From Chitinophaga sp. CF118 (GTDB lineage Bacteria > Bacteroidota > Bacteroidia > Chitinophagales > Chitinophagaceae): a DNA stretch of 64,000 nt. Each line of letters begins with the position of its first letter. Within the stretch, counting starts at the first letter, position 1. Of the stretch, positions 17,767 to 26,885 are shown one piece after another. Under the pieces are notes generated by a model that did not search any database, was not told the origin of the DNA, and worked only from the letters and a program-made list of their open reading frames with translations. Position numbers and translations under genes: made by a program. The stretch lies in contig NZ_FOMK01000001.1 of NCBI RefSeq assembly GCF_900112615.1, positions 558,001 to 622,000 of the forward strand, in the 5' to 3' direction.

Positions 17767-18801
17767 CTACAATAAAACAATATCATCGGCATGTGCTACT
17801 TCCAGATTTTGTACTTTTCCATCTTCCGTTAATATGTCAGAAGATACCTTTGCACGCCCTACCGCAATCACATTGTGTTCCTCATCCACTATTTCAAATA
17901 CTTCACCACACTCAAACTTTTCCAGCACAGTAAGCACACCTACAGCCAGTAAGCTACGCCTTTTCTGCAAAGCATTTAAAGCTCCTTCGTCTACCAATAC
18001 CCTGCCTGTTACCAGGCTTCCGCTGGCCAGCCACTTTTTACGGGCCGGCATACTGCATTCCTGTGGCAAGCACAATGTACCTGTTTTCTCTGCGATGGCA
18101 TTGATAATACCATCCGGAGTATGAATACCGAAAATCACCACTTTAATACCCATGCGGGTAGCTAGTCGCGCAAAAGTGAGTTTGGATACCATCCCTCCCA
18201 GTCCAAGGCTTGATTTTTTTGTGTCTGCAAGTGATAAAATGGATTCGTCAATCTGCTCTATCCGGGGAACCACTTTGCCCTCTCTGTCTAACACACCACC
18301 AACAGAAGTACTGAACAGCAGAATGGAAGCACCAAATCCAACTGCGATCAATGTTGCTAATTCATCGTTATCAGAGAACTTCAGCTCCAGGTCACTCACT
18401 ACATCATTCTCATTAGCAACAGGAATTACTCCGCTCTCCCATAATTCTTCATATGTTTTTTTCAGCTGGAGGAATTGTGCACGGTTACTGAAATGCCGGC
18501 GTTCACACAAACTTTGTGCAATCGCAATATTGTATGGAGAAAAATAACGGGCATACTTACTCAGCAACAGCGGGTTACCAATAGCTGCTGCTGCTTTTCG
18601 CTCACTGATGGTGCCATTATAGTGATGCAGGTATTTTTTACCTGCCGCTACCGCTCCTGAAGACACCAGTACGATGTTATAATCCTGCTGTAAATCGGCT
18701 GCCTGCCTGGCTATCGATGCCAGGATTGTTTCATCCAGCTCACCATTTTCATGTGTAATAGAGGCCGTTCCAAATTTTATAACTACTATCGGTTTATTCA
18801 C
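17767..18801 (-). CDS. proB: Glutamate 5-kinase
   Basis: ProB phosphorylates glutamate and is normally the feedback-inhibited entry point to proline. The amino-acid-kinase domain (about residues 1-255) starts VVIKFGTASIT, with VLVSSGAVAAGKKYL and a glutamate-site region ANENDVVSDLELKFSDNDELATLIA. A C-terminal segment (about 265-344, GSLVTGRVLVDEGALNAL onwards) matches the PUA domain found in many bacterial ProB enzymes. At 344 residues it is slightly shorter than the E. coli form. It is transcribed ahead of proA; its start region faces the divergent SGNH gene. Confidence 0.95.
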   Translation of the reverse strand: MNKPIVVIKFGTASITHENGELDETILASIARQAADLQQDYNIVLVSSGAVAAGKKYLHHYNGTISERKAAAAIGNPLLLSKYARYFSPYNIAIAQSLCERRHFSNRAQFLQLKKTYEELWESGVIPVANENDVVSDLELKFSDNDELATLIAVGFGASILLFSTSVGGVLDREGKVVPRIEQIDESILSLADTKKSSLGLGGMVSKLTFARLATRMGIKVVIFGIHTPDGIINAIAEKTGTLCLPQECSMPARKKWLASGSLVTGRVLVDEGALNALQKRRSLLAVGVLTVLEKFECGEVFEIVDEEHNVIAVGRAKVSSDILTEDGKVQNLEVAHADDIVLL

Positions 18802-18920
18802 TGCTCCCTGAATTTGATGCCAAAATATTGAAAAAGACCCGTTTTTTCATGAAAAACACTATATAATATTCAATAAGAATGCAATATTTTTAGTAGGAAT
18901 TAAAATACAATAAGAATCGT

Positions 18921-20687
18921 ATGACAATTTTCAATAACAACACTTTAAAAACAATAACAATTATAATCACTGCCAGCCTGTATAGCCTTGGCATTTCCGG
19001 GCAGGATAACAGTAAATACAACTGGTGGAACCCTGCCAAAAATAATTTCCCCGCCATTGAAGGACAGGCTTGGCCGGAAGAAGTTGCGGCCACATACGAC
19101 CGATTACCGGCCCGTGCAGAGAAAACGGTACAGTCCAATGTATGGAACTTATCCCATCAATCTGCTGGCCTTTCGATCCGCTTCAGAACCAGCGCAAAAG
19201 AGATAATAGTACGTTATACCGTTACCGGCGATCTCGCAATGCAGCATATGCCTGCAACAGGAGTAAGCGGGGTTGACTTATACGCCATTGATCCCAATGG
19301 GGCCTGGAAATGGGCTGCCGGCAGATATAATTTTGGAGATACCATTACATACCGCTTCTCTGCCCTCAGCGATGAAGCACGTGAATACCGCCTTTACCTA
19401 CCCTTATATAACAAAGTGAAATGGATGGAATTAGGTGTACCAGATCATGATTCCATTGTGCCATTGCAAAAACGTAAAGAGAAACCTATCGTGGTATACG
19501 GCACCTCCATTGCACAGGGAGGTTGTGCCTCCCGTCCCGGACTGGCATGGACATCCCTGCTCGACAGGCAGATGGACCGCCAGGTAATCAACCTGGGATT
19601 TTCCGGGAATGGCAAACTGGAACCACCGGTAACAGCCCTGGTATCAGAAATCGACGCTAAAATATTTGTGTTGGATTGCCTCCCCAATATCAGTGGTCTG
19701 CCTCCGGCAGAAATTCAGGAACGCATCATCACTGCTGTAACTACTCTACGGAAAAAAAGGCCGGTTACCCCAATATTGCTGGTGGAACATGCTACGCCAT
19801 CCATGCAAATGATCAACACTATCGGCGATGGTAATTACGTTACGGCCAACAAAGCATTACAGGATGCTTATGAAAAATTACAGTCTACCGGTACCAAAAA
19901 GTTATACATACTGCCAGCCAGTCAGATCAACTTTGACCTGTCTGCTACGGTAGACGGTGTACATCCCGCCGATGTTGGGATGGTAGCCTATGCCAAAGCT
20001 TATGAAAGCAGCCTGCGTATCATCTTAAACGAACCAATGGGTAATATTAATACAACCATGCCATGCCGCCAGTACCGTGAGTTATCATTCTACGACTGGG
20101 ATGCACGACATAATGAAATATTAACGATGAACAGTGTTCAGGCACCTAAAGTATTATTAATCGGTAATTCCATTACACATTTCTGGGGAGGCCTGCCCGC
20201 TGCACCACTTGCCAGGGGAGCCGATTCATGGAAAGAAGTACTGGATCCCCTGGGAACCCGGAACCTGGGCTTTGGATATGATCGTGTAGAAAACGTGCTT
20301 TGGCGCGTATATCATGATGAACTGGATGGTTACCAGGCTAGCAAAATATACATCATGATAGGTACCAATAACCTTGGCATAAATACGGATGAAGAAATCG
20401 TTGCGGGACTGAAACTGCTGGTAACTGCCATACGCCAGCGGCAACCCCAGGCAGGTATATTGCTGAGCGGTATACTACCCCGTACTAATATGGAAAAAAG
20501 GATCGTGCGTATTAACCAGCTCATCATGCAGATGGCGGGTGAACAGCAGGTACAATTCATTAACCCGGGAACAGTACTGCTGAAAGCAGATGCCACCATA
20601 GACGCTTCCCTGTTCACCGATGGATTACACCCTAATGGAACTGGATATAGCAAACTGGCGCATTTCCTGCAACCTTACCTGAAATGA
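18921..20687 (+). CDS. Secreted protein with two SGNH/GDSL hydrolase domains
   Basis: A 588-residue exported protein with a signal peptide (about 1-27). A beta-sandwich region (about 30-185) is typical of the domain placed before SGNH_hydro_3 esterases. The first SGNH domain (about 190-375) has VVYGTSIAQGG with the nucleophile Ser, LGFSGNGK and the DGVHPADVG Asp-His pair. The second (about 400-588) has LLIGNSITHFWGG, IMIGTNNLGIN and DGLHPNGTGY. Both domains therefore keep a complete set of catalytic blocks. Such proteins usually deacylate sugars or lipids outside the cytoplasm. The GH92 gene follows 134 bp downstream but has its own promoter-like element, so joint action on an acylated mannan is only a suggestion. 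Confidence 0.85.
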   Translation: MTIFNNNTLKTITIIITASLYSLGISGQDNSKYNWWNPAKNNFPAIEGQAWPEEVAATYDRLPARAEKTVQSNVWNLSHQSAGLSIRFRTSAKEIIVRYTVTGDLAMQHMPATGVSGVDLYAIDPNGAWKWAAGRYNFGDTITYRFSALSDEAREYRLYLPLYNKVKWMELGVPDHDSIVPLQKRKEKPIVVYGTSIAQGGCASRPGLAWTSLLDRQMDRQVINLGFSGNGKLEPPVTALVSEIDAKIFVLDCLPNISGLPPAEIQERIITAVTTLRKKRPVTPILLVEHATPSMQMINTIGDGNYVTANKALQDAYEKLQSTGTKKLYILPASQINFDLSATVDGVHPADVGMVAYAKAYESSLRIILNEPMGNINTTMPCRQYRELSFYDWDARHNEILTMNSVQAPKVLLIGNSITHFWGGLPAAPLARGADSWKEVLDPLGTRNLGFGYDRVENVLWRVYHDELDGYQASKIYIMIGTNNLGINTDEEIVAGLKLLVTAIRQRQPQAGILLSGILPRTNMEKRIVRINQLIMQMAGEQQVQFINPGTVLLKADATIDASLFTDGLHPNGTGYSKLAHFLQPYLK

Positions 20688-20775
20688 AAATCACTCATTT
20701 AAGTTTCATTTAAACTCTTTTACCATCCGGTGACACTGGAAGTCATATCAGGCCTACATCTCACCAAAATTCGTT

Positions 20776-20783
20776 TATTTTTG
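20776..20783 (+). promoter_or_regulatory. Bacteroidota -7 element upstream of the GH92 gene
   Basis: TATTTTTG matches the TAnnTTTG consensus 38 bp before the GH92 start codon. No good TTG -33 element is seen at the usual spacing. Confidence 0.45.
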
Positions 20784-20821
20784 AACGTCACAAAATCTGA
20801 ACGCTTAAACTACTTTAGACA

Positions 20822-23131
20822 ATGGGTGCACGTTTTGCTTACCATCTTTCATTCTTAACCTGTATTGCATTATACACGCAACAACCCATACAGGCGCAGG
20901 ACAAAAACCTGCTGCAATATGTAAAACCTATTATTGGCACAGAAAAAATGGGCCACACCTATCCCGGTGCAACTGTGCCCTTTGGAATGGTACAGCTGAG
21001 TCCAGAAACTGATACCATCCCTTACGAACAGGATGGACACTACAATCCGGATGTTTACAAATACTGTGCAGGCTACCAGTATGTAGATAAAACCATCACA
21101 GGTTTCAGTCATACACACTTCAGCGGGACCGGCCATTCTGATCTCGGAGATTTCCTGATCATGCCTACTACGGGTAAACTACTGTTGAATCCGGGTACCG
21201 CTACACATCCTGAAAGTGGTTATCGCTCTACCTTCTCTCATAACAATGAAGTAGCAGAAGCAGATTACTATAAAGTAAAACTTGACAAGTATAATATCAC
21301 AGCAGAATTAACTGCCAGCAACCGGGTAGGATTTCACCAGTATACTTTTGCAGAAGCTACAGACCAGGCACATATTGTACTTGATCTCATTGCAGGCATT
21401 TATAACTACGGTAATAAAAACGTGTGGACTTATGTAAGAGTGGAAAATGATACACTGATTACCGGGTATCGCCAAACTAACGGCTGGGCACGTACGCGAA
21501 TAGAATACTTCGCTATGTCATTTTCAAAACCGTTCTACCAGTATGGTCATCAAACATATGCCAATGATGTATATAAAGGCTTCTGGCGTAAGTTTGATGT
21601 TGCTCACAACTTCCCTGAAATGGCAGGTCGCCAGATCAGGGCCTGGTTTGATTTCAAAGCAACAGCCGGAGAAAAGATCAAGATCAAATTTGCATTGTCT
21701 CCTGTAAGTACAGAAGGTGCGCTGAATAATTTACGCAGTGAAATACCAGGATGGGATTTTGAAAAAGTGAAGCAGGACGGACAGGCGCAATGGAATAAAG
21801 AACTACATAAGATCACAGCACAACTGAATAGTGAAGATGAAATGGTGAACTTCTATACAGCCATGTACCATGCTTTCCTCAGTCCTACTATCTACATGGA
21901 CGTGGATGGCAGCTACCGTGGACTGGATCAGAACAATCACAAAGCAACAGGGTTCACTAATTATACCACCTTCTCTCTCTGGGATACTTACCGTGCATTA
22001 CACCCACTGTTCAATGTGATCCAGCCTAAGCGCAATGCGGATATGGTACAATCAATGGTAGCACATTATGAACAGAGTGTACAGCATATGCTGCCGGTAT
22101 GGTCGCACTACGCTAATGAAAACTGGTGTATGACAGGATATCATAGCGTATCTGTCATTGCAGATGCGGTGATCAAAGGTAATGCGCCTTTTGATGTAAA
22201 TAAAGCACTGGATGCCTGTGTTACCACAGCAAGACATCGCAGCTACGATGGTGTGGGTTACTACATAGATAAGGGATATGTACCGGAAGATAAGAGTGGT
22301 GCTTCGGTATCTAAAACACTGGAATATGCTTATGACGACTGGTGTATTGCCCAGATGGCAAAAAAACTGAACAAACAGGATCTTTATGCAGAATTCATCA
22401 AACGTTCAGAGAACTACCGCAACGTATATGATGCATCCATTGGCTACATGCGTCCACGCCTGAACGATGGTACTTTCCGTGCAGCATTTGATCCGCTGAA
22501 AACAGATAACCAGGGCTTCATTGAAGGAAATGCCTGGAACTATAGTTTGTATGTACCGCAATATCCCGCAGAAATGATTGAACTGCGAGGTGGAAAGAAG
22601 AGCTTTTCCAAACATCTGGATTCCTTGTTTACTATGCATCTGCCAGATGAATTCTTTGCAGAAACTGAAGATATTACCCGCGATGGTATTATCGGCAACT
22701 ATGTGCACGGTAATGAGCCTTCGCATCATGTAGCTTACCTGTACAACTGGACAGGCGAACCCTGGAAAACACAGGAGAGAGTGCGCATGATCCTGAAAAA
22801 GATGTACCACCCCACAGCAGACGGTCTGGGAGGTAATGATGATTGCGGACAAATGAGTGCCTGGTATATTTTTACATCACTAGGCTTCTATCCCGTTTGT
22901 CCTGGTTCTGATCAATACATCCTGGGCAGCCCTGCCGTAAAGCAGGCCACTTTACAGCTTGAAAATGGCAAAACCTTTACCATTGAAGCTCCTGGGCAGA
23001 GTGATACGAATGTATACGTGCAGAAGGTAACCCTGAATGGACAGCCAGTACTGACTAATTCAATCACACATTCTGATATTATGAATGGAGGTAAGCTGGT
23101 TTTCTATATGGGGGCAAGACCCAGGAAATAA
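20822..23131 (+). CDS. GH92 alpha-mannosidase
   Basis: A 769-residue secreted enzyme of the GH92 exo-alpha-mannosidase family, which needs calcium and inverts the anomeric configuration. A signal peptide (about 1-25, ending IQAQD) is followed by the N-terminal beta-sandwich with VKPIIGTEKMGHTYPGATVPFGMVQLSP. Conserved elements include FSHTHFSGTGHSDLGDF, TNYTTFSLWDTYRALHPL, the catalytic region FIEGNAWNYSLYVPQ (general acid Glu), GNEPSHHVAYLYNW and GNDDCGQMSAWYIF. The full family length is present. GH92 enzymes usually trim mannose from N-glycans or yeast mannan in the periplasm or at the surface. A strong terminator follows at 23211. Confidence 0.95.
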   Translation: MGARFAYHLSFLTCIALYTQQPIQAQDKNLLQYVKPIIGTEKMGHTYPGATVPFGMVQLSPETDTIPYEQDGHYNPDVYKYCAGYQYVDKTITGFSHTHFSGTGHSDLGDFLIMPTTGKLLLNPGTATHPESGYRSTFSHNNEVAEADYYKVKLDKYNITAELTASNRVGFHQYTFAEATDQAHIVLDLIAGIYNYGNKNVWTYVRVENDTLITGYRQTNGWARTRIEYFAMSFSKPFYQYGHQTYANDVYKGFWRKFDVAHNFPEMAGRQIRAWFDFKATAGEKIKIKFALSPVSTEGALNNLRSEIPGWDFEKVKQDGQAQWNKELHKITAQLNSEDEMVNFYTAMYHAFLSPTIYMDVDGSYRGLDQNNHKATGFTNYTTFSLWDTYRALHPLFNVIQPKRNADMVQSMVAHYEQSVQHMLPVWSHYANENWCMTGYHSVSVIADAVIKGNAPFDVNKALDACVTTARHRSYDGVGYYIDKGYVPEDKSGASVSKTLEYAYDDWCIAQMAKKLNKQDLYAEFIKRSENYRNVYDASIGYMRPRLNDGTFRAAFDPLKTDNQGFIEGNAWNYSLYVPQYPAEMIELRGGKKSFSKHLDSLFTMHLPDEFFAETEDITRDGIIGNYVHGNEPSHHVAYLYNWTGEPWKTQERVRMILKKMYHPTADGLGGNDDCGQMSAWYIFTSLGFYPVCPGSDQYILGSPAVKQATLQLENGKTFTIEAPGQSDTNVYVQKVTLNGQPVLTNSITHSDIMNGGKLVFYMGARPRK

Positions 23132-23210
23132 GTGAACACATTTGCTTTTCTGAAGGGATGCTCAAGCTCAATATTTATTTTTAATCCATCATCTTTATAA
23201 ACTATTCTAA

Positions 23211-23247
23211 AAAGGCTGCATCGTAAGAATGATGCAGCCTTTTTTTT
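23211..23247 (+). terminator. Rho-independent terminator after GH92
   Basis: AAAGGCTGCATC (23211-23222) pairs with GATGCAGCCTTT (23231-23242), 8-nt loop, followed by a T run to 23247. Confidence 0.9.
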
Positions 23248-23505
23248 CTGAAAGGTTATTTCAATATTTATAAATCAGTTGATTTTTAAAATAACTTAAC
23301 GTAATGCCTTCTCCCGGATTTTCTCAGGCTCACAATTTATTTCTTATAGATTAATACAAAACGGAATTGGTTAAACTGGAACTGATTCCCGTGTTATTTC
23401 TAAAAACAATTTGTGCTGCTTTTCTCACCTAAGATGTTAATCCTCTGCTGTTTTTAAGGCAACACCGGAATTTATTAGTACATTTATATATACTAACCTG
23501 TATAT

Positions 23506-24024
23506 ATGAAACCCACTCCGCAACAGCATTGTCTCCGGTTAAACCATCTGGGTATCGGTGACATACAGTTAGGCAAAAGGCCGGAACAACTACCTGACAT
23601 GTTACCTTTCGATCATTTCGTGGGCAAACATACTTTTGATGTAATGCCGGCAGCCTCCCTTTACCACGTGTTCGACGGTGATCTGAGATGTACTATTGAA
23701 AGCCAGGATACGGGCATCGTATTAAGTCACCTGTTTGCTGCCACCAACGAAAATGGTTTTATTAACCGCATCTTTCTATATACCAGGGAGGTGAACGGTC
23801 ATCTTGCTGAAAGGCTTAGCCAGCTTTATGGAGAGCCGAATGTATCTAAGGCTACGGTGGCGGGCAAACTGATAGGCACTCACAATAGCTGGATTACAGA
23901 AGGTGAAACAGAAGTATCCTTTTTTAGTCCTGTATATGACACTACTACCAGTACTGTCATCTCTTTTCGGTTCTTCTACGACTTCCCGGCACTCAAAGAT
24001 TACATGATCTCTGTGACCTTATAA
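23506..24024 (+). CDS. Hypothetical cytosolic protein (172 aa)
   Basis: I do not recognise this protein. It has no signal peptide or membrane segment. The composition is mixed alpha/beta, with the phrases LNHLGIGDIQLGKRPEQL at the N-terminus and FINRIFLYTREVNGHLAERLSQLYGEP in the middle. The second resembles the motif seen in proteins that compare predicted strand-helix units, but no family name can be assigned. The ATG follows an AT-rich leader with TACATTTA at about 23480, one base off the -7 consensus. It is followed by a compact hairpin at 24035 and stands alone between terminators, so it is probably monocistronic. Confidence 0.6.
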   Translation: MKPTPQQHCLRLNHLGIGDIQLGKRPEQLPDMLPFDHFVGKHTFDVMPAASLYHVFDGDLRCTIESQDTGIVLSHLFAATNENGFINRIFLYTREVNGHLAERLSQLYGEPNVSKATVAGKLIGTHNSWITEGETEVSFFSPVYDTTTSTVISFRFFYDFPALKDYMISVTL

Positions 24025-24034
24025 CAAATGAAAA

Positions 24035-24054
24035 GGCCTGCTAAAAAGCAGGCC
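24035..24054 (+). terminator. GC-rich hairpin after the hypothetical gene
   Basis: GGCCTGCT (24035-24042) pairs with AGCAGGCC (24047-24054), with a 4-A loop. There is no T-run after it, so it may end transcription weakly or protect the 3' end. Confidence 0.5.
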
Positions 24055-24769
24055 AGTTATGGTACTTTGGGGGGGACAATACAATTATAGGGTTTTCAAA
24101 GGGTACAATATTTTAAATCAGCATTCAGGCTTATTGCCTGCATCAATATTATTAAAAATATAGTTGCTGTAGCGCGGTAACAAAAGTAAATGCAAACTGT
24201 AAACGTAAACGAATCTATGTGTGTTACAACAACAGAATTTAATGAAGAGAACCAAAACCCCTGTGCTTCATATCAATAGCACTTTTTTAAAAGATAAATA
24301 CCTGATAAACAGCCTTCAAATCACAGGTAAGCAGGTATAAAAAACCGGCAATAAATCAAGATGAAATGTAGCAGTATGCGACAATAAACTGCGTGAATCA
24401 CGGTATATATCACCCCGTTATTTCACGGTAGGTTTTAGTTGATCATTATAAAACACACGTGCGGGTATCATTATTCCGTTCAGCTGTTCAGAAAAAAGGA
24501 AATCCTTCTCAGAAAATTAATTTATGCCGATAAACTACGGCAAAATAGTACCGTTATTTACGCAGAATTTTATACATATTTACACGAATATTTAGCAGGA
24601 AAGGCCGGTTTTTGCATTAAAGAAAATTATATATGAATTGATTAGCCAGTGATTACGAATTTCTTATGTTTGTAATGTTATGATTATTAATAACTTAGGG
24701 TAATTATGTACTTACATTAGGTGTAATTTTAAATTGTTAATGAGATCCAACAACCTAAATTAATATCTT
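24055..24769. other. Long AT-rich intergenic region without a convincing gene
   Basis: About 715 bp. The only frame of note (24439-24636) has no family features and poor codon character. Two possible RNA stems are seen: CAGGC/GCCTG at 24126-24140 and CGTGAA/TTCACG at 24392-24427. Neither matches a known RNA family. It may hold the promoter of the 24770 gene or a small RNA. Confidence 0.4.
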
Positions 24770-25231
24770 ATGTCTGCCATTAAAATCATGAAAGCCGGTC
24801 GGTTTGTTAATGATAAGCATGTTACAATGCTCCGCGATAATTATAGAGAAAACAGATGGAAAGCCAACTCAGAACGTCTTGGTAAGATGGACTCTCTAAG
24901 TGTATGGTATAGCCTTGATGAGCTTAAAGAATACATAGAAACGGCTAAAACAGCAGGTGCTGATGGTATAAGGGTCTATTTTGGTGTGTATCCTTCTTCT
25001 TTCCCTGAAAACATCCTGCTGGAAGACAGACAAACAATCGTTTTTGTTGCTACCCAGCAGAAAACAAGCAAAACCGGTAAAACCGAAAGTAAAGATCTGT
25101 ATGTTTCCACACCTAAAGGACCTGAGATCATAGCCTTCAATTGGGCATTACCCTGCCCTCCCGGCTGTATAGGCGAAGAAGAGAAAAAAAGAGCACCAAA
25201 TACCACCGAGAAACAAACAATGGGTATCTAA
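24770..25231 (+). CDS. Uncharacterised conserved-looking protein with an ADGIRVYFGVY motif (153 aa)
   Basis: The function is unknown to me. No signal or membrane segment is visible. The protein has an N-terminal basic stretch (MSAIKIMKAGRFV), a helix SLDELKEYIETAKTAGADG running into IRVYFGVYP, a strand RQTIVFVATQQK, and a C-terminal block AFNWALPCPPGC followed by a charged tail. These dense aromatic and Cys-Pro-Pro-Gly-Cys features look like a conserved small domain, not a chance frame. It is closed by a strong terminator. The next genes rightward are a membrane protein, a histidine kinase and a response regulator, which may make a functional neighbourhood. Confidence 0.7.
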   Translation: MSAIKIMKAGRFVNDKHVTMLRDNYRENRWKANSERLGKMDSLSVWYSLDELKEYIETAKTAGADGIRVYFGVYPSSFPENILLEDRQTIVFVATQQKTSKTGKTESKDLYVSTPKGPEIIAFNWALPCPPGCIGEEEKKRAPNTTEKQTMGI

Positions 25232-25262
25232 CAGTTTCCCCATTTACATACATCACATCTTG

Positions 25263-25296
25263 AACTGCCGGATACCTTATCCGGCAGTTTTTTTTA
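25263..25296 (+). terminator. Rho-independent terminator
   Basis: AACTGCCGGATA (25263-25274) pairs with TATCCGGCAGTT (25278-25289), loop CCT, followed by a T run. Confidence 0.9.
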
Positions 25297-25329
25297 AACA
25301 AAAATTATTTAACCCCCAGTTTTCTTAAT

Positions 25330-26079
25330 TTGCTATTCACTATAAATATCCTTGTGTCAGTGCTAAATAGTTATTTTCAATATTCATCGTCCTGTGTAGG
25401 CCTACATATCCTAGCTTACGCACATAATTCACTGTACAGATTTCCTTTACATGTGCTCATTTATATTCTTTGTTTCATTATTGCCCTGTTTTCCAGGATA
25501 AAAAACCAGCGCCCTCATTACTTCAACTCTTTCATCCTGTATATATTACTGACAATTACGGTAGAGGTCATTGCCTGGTGGTACAGTGTGCATAGGAAAA
25601 ACAACCTGATCTTCTATAATTTTTACACCATCATCAACTTCACCTATCTTATATACCTGATTAGATCTTTCCTGCAAAACAGGAAAGTTATGTCCATCCT
25701 CACCTGGGTAGCTATTGTATATCCTATCTTTGCGTTGACAAACATGATATTCATTCAGGGATTACACACTTTTAATTCTTATTCTCTTTTATGTGGCTGC
25801 ACACTAACGGTTATGGCCAGTATTTCTTACTTCTATGAACGTATTAAACATTCCGGGCCTCAAAGTCTTTTACATGATCCAACATTCTGGATATCAACAG
25901 GCATATTATTCTATAATACCTGTAGCCTGCCAATAAACGGAATTTTGAATGTCATTGCCAACGTGCCAATGTATGTCTATAAGATTATTTATTCTGTTAA
26001 TGTTGTGATGAATATTATTCTATATTTATTGTTCAGCATTTCCTTTTTATGCAATCTAACTTTCAGGAAGTCTTCCTAG
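25330..26079 (+). CDS. Multi-pass membrane protein upstream of a two-component system
   Basis: About 249 residues with six to seven hydrophobic segments (among them about 43-58, 67-83, 95-112, 119-137, 147-161, 183-202 and 219-242) joined by short loops. I recognise no family. The start is uncertain. The open frame begins at a TTG (25330), in-frame GTG codons lie at 25354 and 25360, and the first in-frame ATG is far inside the protein. A non-ATG start is therefore likely. Its 3' end overlaps the histidine kinase start by 31 bp, so the two are translationally coupled. An accessory membrane sensor feeding the kinase, which itself has one membrane helix and no input domain, is a reasonable inference. 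Confidence 0.65.
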   Translation: MLFTINILVSVLNSYFQYSSSCVGLHILAYAHNSLYRFPLHVLIYILCFIIALFSRIKNQRPHYFNSFILYILLTITVEVIAWWYSVHRKNNLIFYNFYTIINFTYLIYLIRSFLQNRKVMSILTWVAIVYPIFALTNMIFIQGLHTFNSYSLLCGCTLTVMASISYFYERIKHSGPQSLLHDPTFWISTGILFYNTCSLPINGILNVIANVPMYVYKIIYSVNVVMNIILYLLFSISFLCNLTFRKSS

Positions 26080-26885
26080 TTATTTTTAGTTCCATATTCC
26101 TACTTGTTCTGCTTGTGGGATTCATAATAATTATGCTGATACTCAACCAGAAAAGCCGTCAGGCGCAGGTACAAGAGCTACATCTGATGAAAGAGCGCTA
26201 CGAACAGGAGCTCCTGAAGTCTCAGCTGGAGATCCAGGAAAACGTGTTTGGACATCTATCTCAGGAGATCCATGATAACATCGGGCAATCTCTCACCTTT
26301 GTAGCACTATCCCTGTTAACGGTACCCGTGGAAAATAACAGCGAAGCACAGGAGTATATCGAAGAAAGCAGGAAGGCGCTACAAAAAGCCATTACTGAAC
26401 TAAGAGATCTTTCCCGTAGTCTGCATACAGACCGGGTAACGGAAATCGGACTGGCCAATTCAATCGAATTCGAACTGGAAAGATTGAAAAGGACCAATTT
26501 GTACGAAACTTCTGTTAATTTTGTTGATATCCGGAACCTGCTTGATCACCAGACAGAGATCATCCTATTTCGTATTGTACAGGAAATGCTGAACAATATT
26601 GTAAAGCATGCCAGGGCAAGCAAAGTAGAAGTAAGCCTAACTCAAAATATCAATGTTATTGTATTGGAAATAAACGATAATGGTGTAGGCTTTGACCCGG
26701 AAGCCTTATTTGCAGAACAGGAAAATCATAAAGGTTTAGGATTAAGAAATATTCGTAAAAGAGCAGCCCTTATCGGTGGCACCTTCCAAATTCATAGTGT
26801 AAGAAATAGCGGAACCGCTATTCGTATCACTATACCAATAAATAAACAGTCAGTTCATGAGCATAACCAGGAGAGCGAAATATAG
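26049..26885 (+). CDS. NarL-type sensor histidine kinase (HisKA_3)
   Basis: A 278-residue kinase. One membrane helix (about 9-32) is followed by a short coiled-coil linker and the dimerisation/phosphoacceptor helix LSQEIHDNIGQSLTF with His75. The HATPase domain has the N-box EMLNNIVKHA, the G1 box INDNGVGFD and the G2 box GLGLRNIRKRA. It has no recognisable periplasmic sensor domain. The gene overlaps the preceding membrane protein by 31 bp and the following regulator by 29 bp. This tight coupling suggests that the membrane protein supplies the sensing function. Confidence 0.92.
   Translation: MQSNFQEVFLVIFSSIFLLVLLVGFIIIMLILNQKSRQAQVQELHLMKERYEQELLKSQLEIQENVFGHLSQEIHDNIGQSLTFVALSLLTVPVENNSEAQEYIEESRKALQKAITELRDLSRSLHTDRVTEIGLANSIEFELERLKRTNLYETSVNFVDIRNLLDHQTEIILFRIVQEMLNNIVKHARASKVEVSLTQNINVIVLEINDNGVGFDPEALFAEQENHKGLGLRNIRKRAALIGGTFQIHSVRNSGTAIRITIPINKQSVHEHNQESEI

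Noticed and set aside
24439..24636. 65-codon plus-strand frame in the long intergenic region
   Set aside because: Starts and composition look like chance in AT-rich sequence; no ribosome site or motif.
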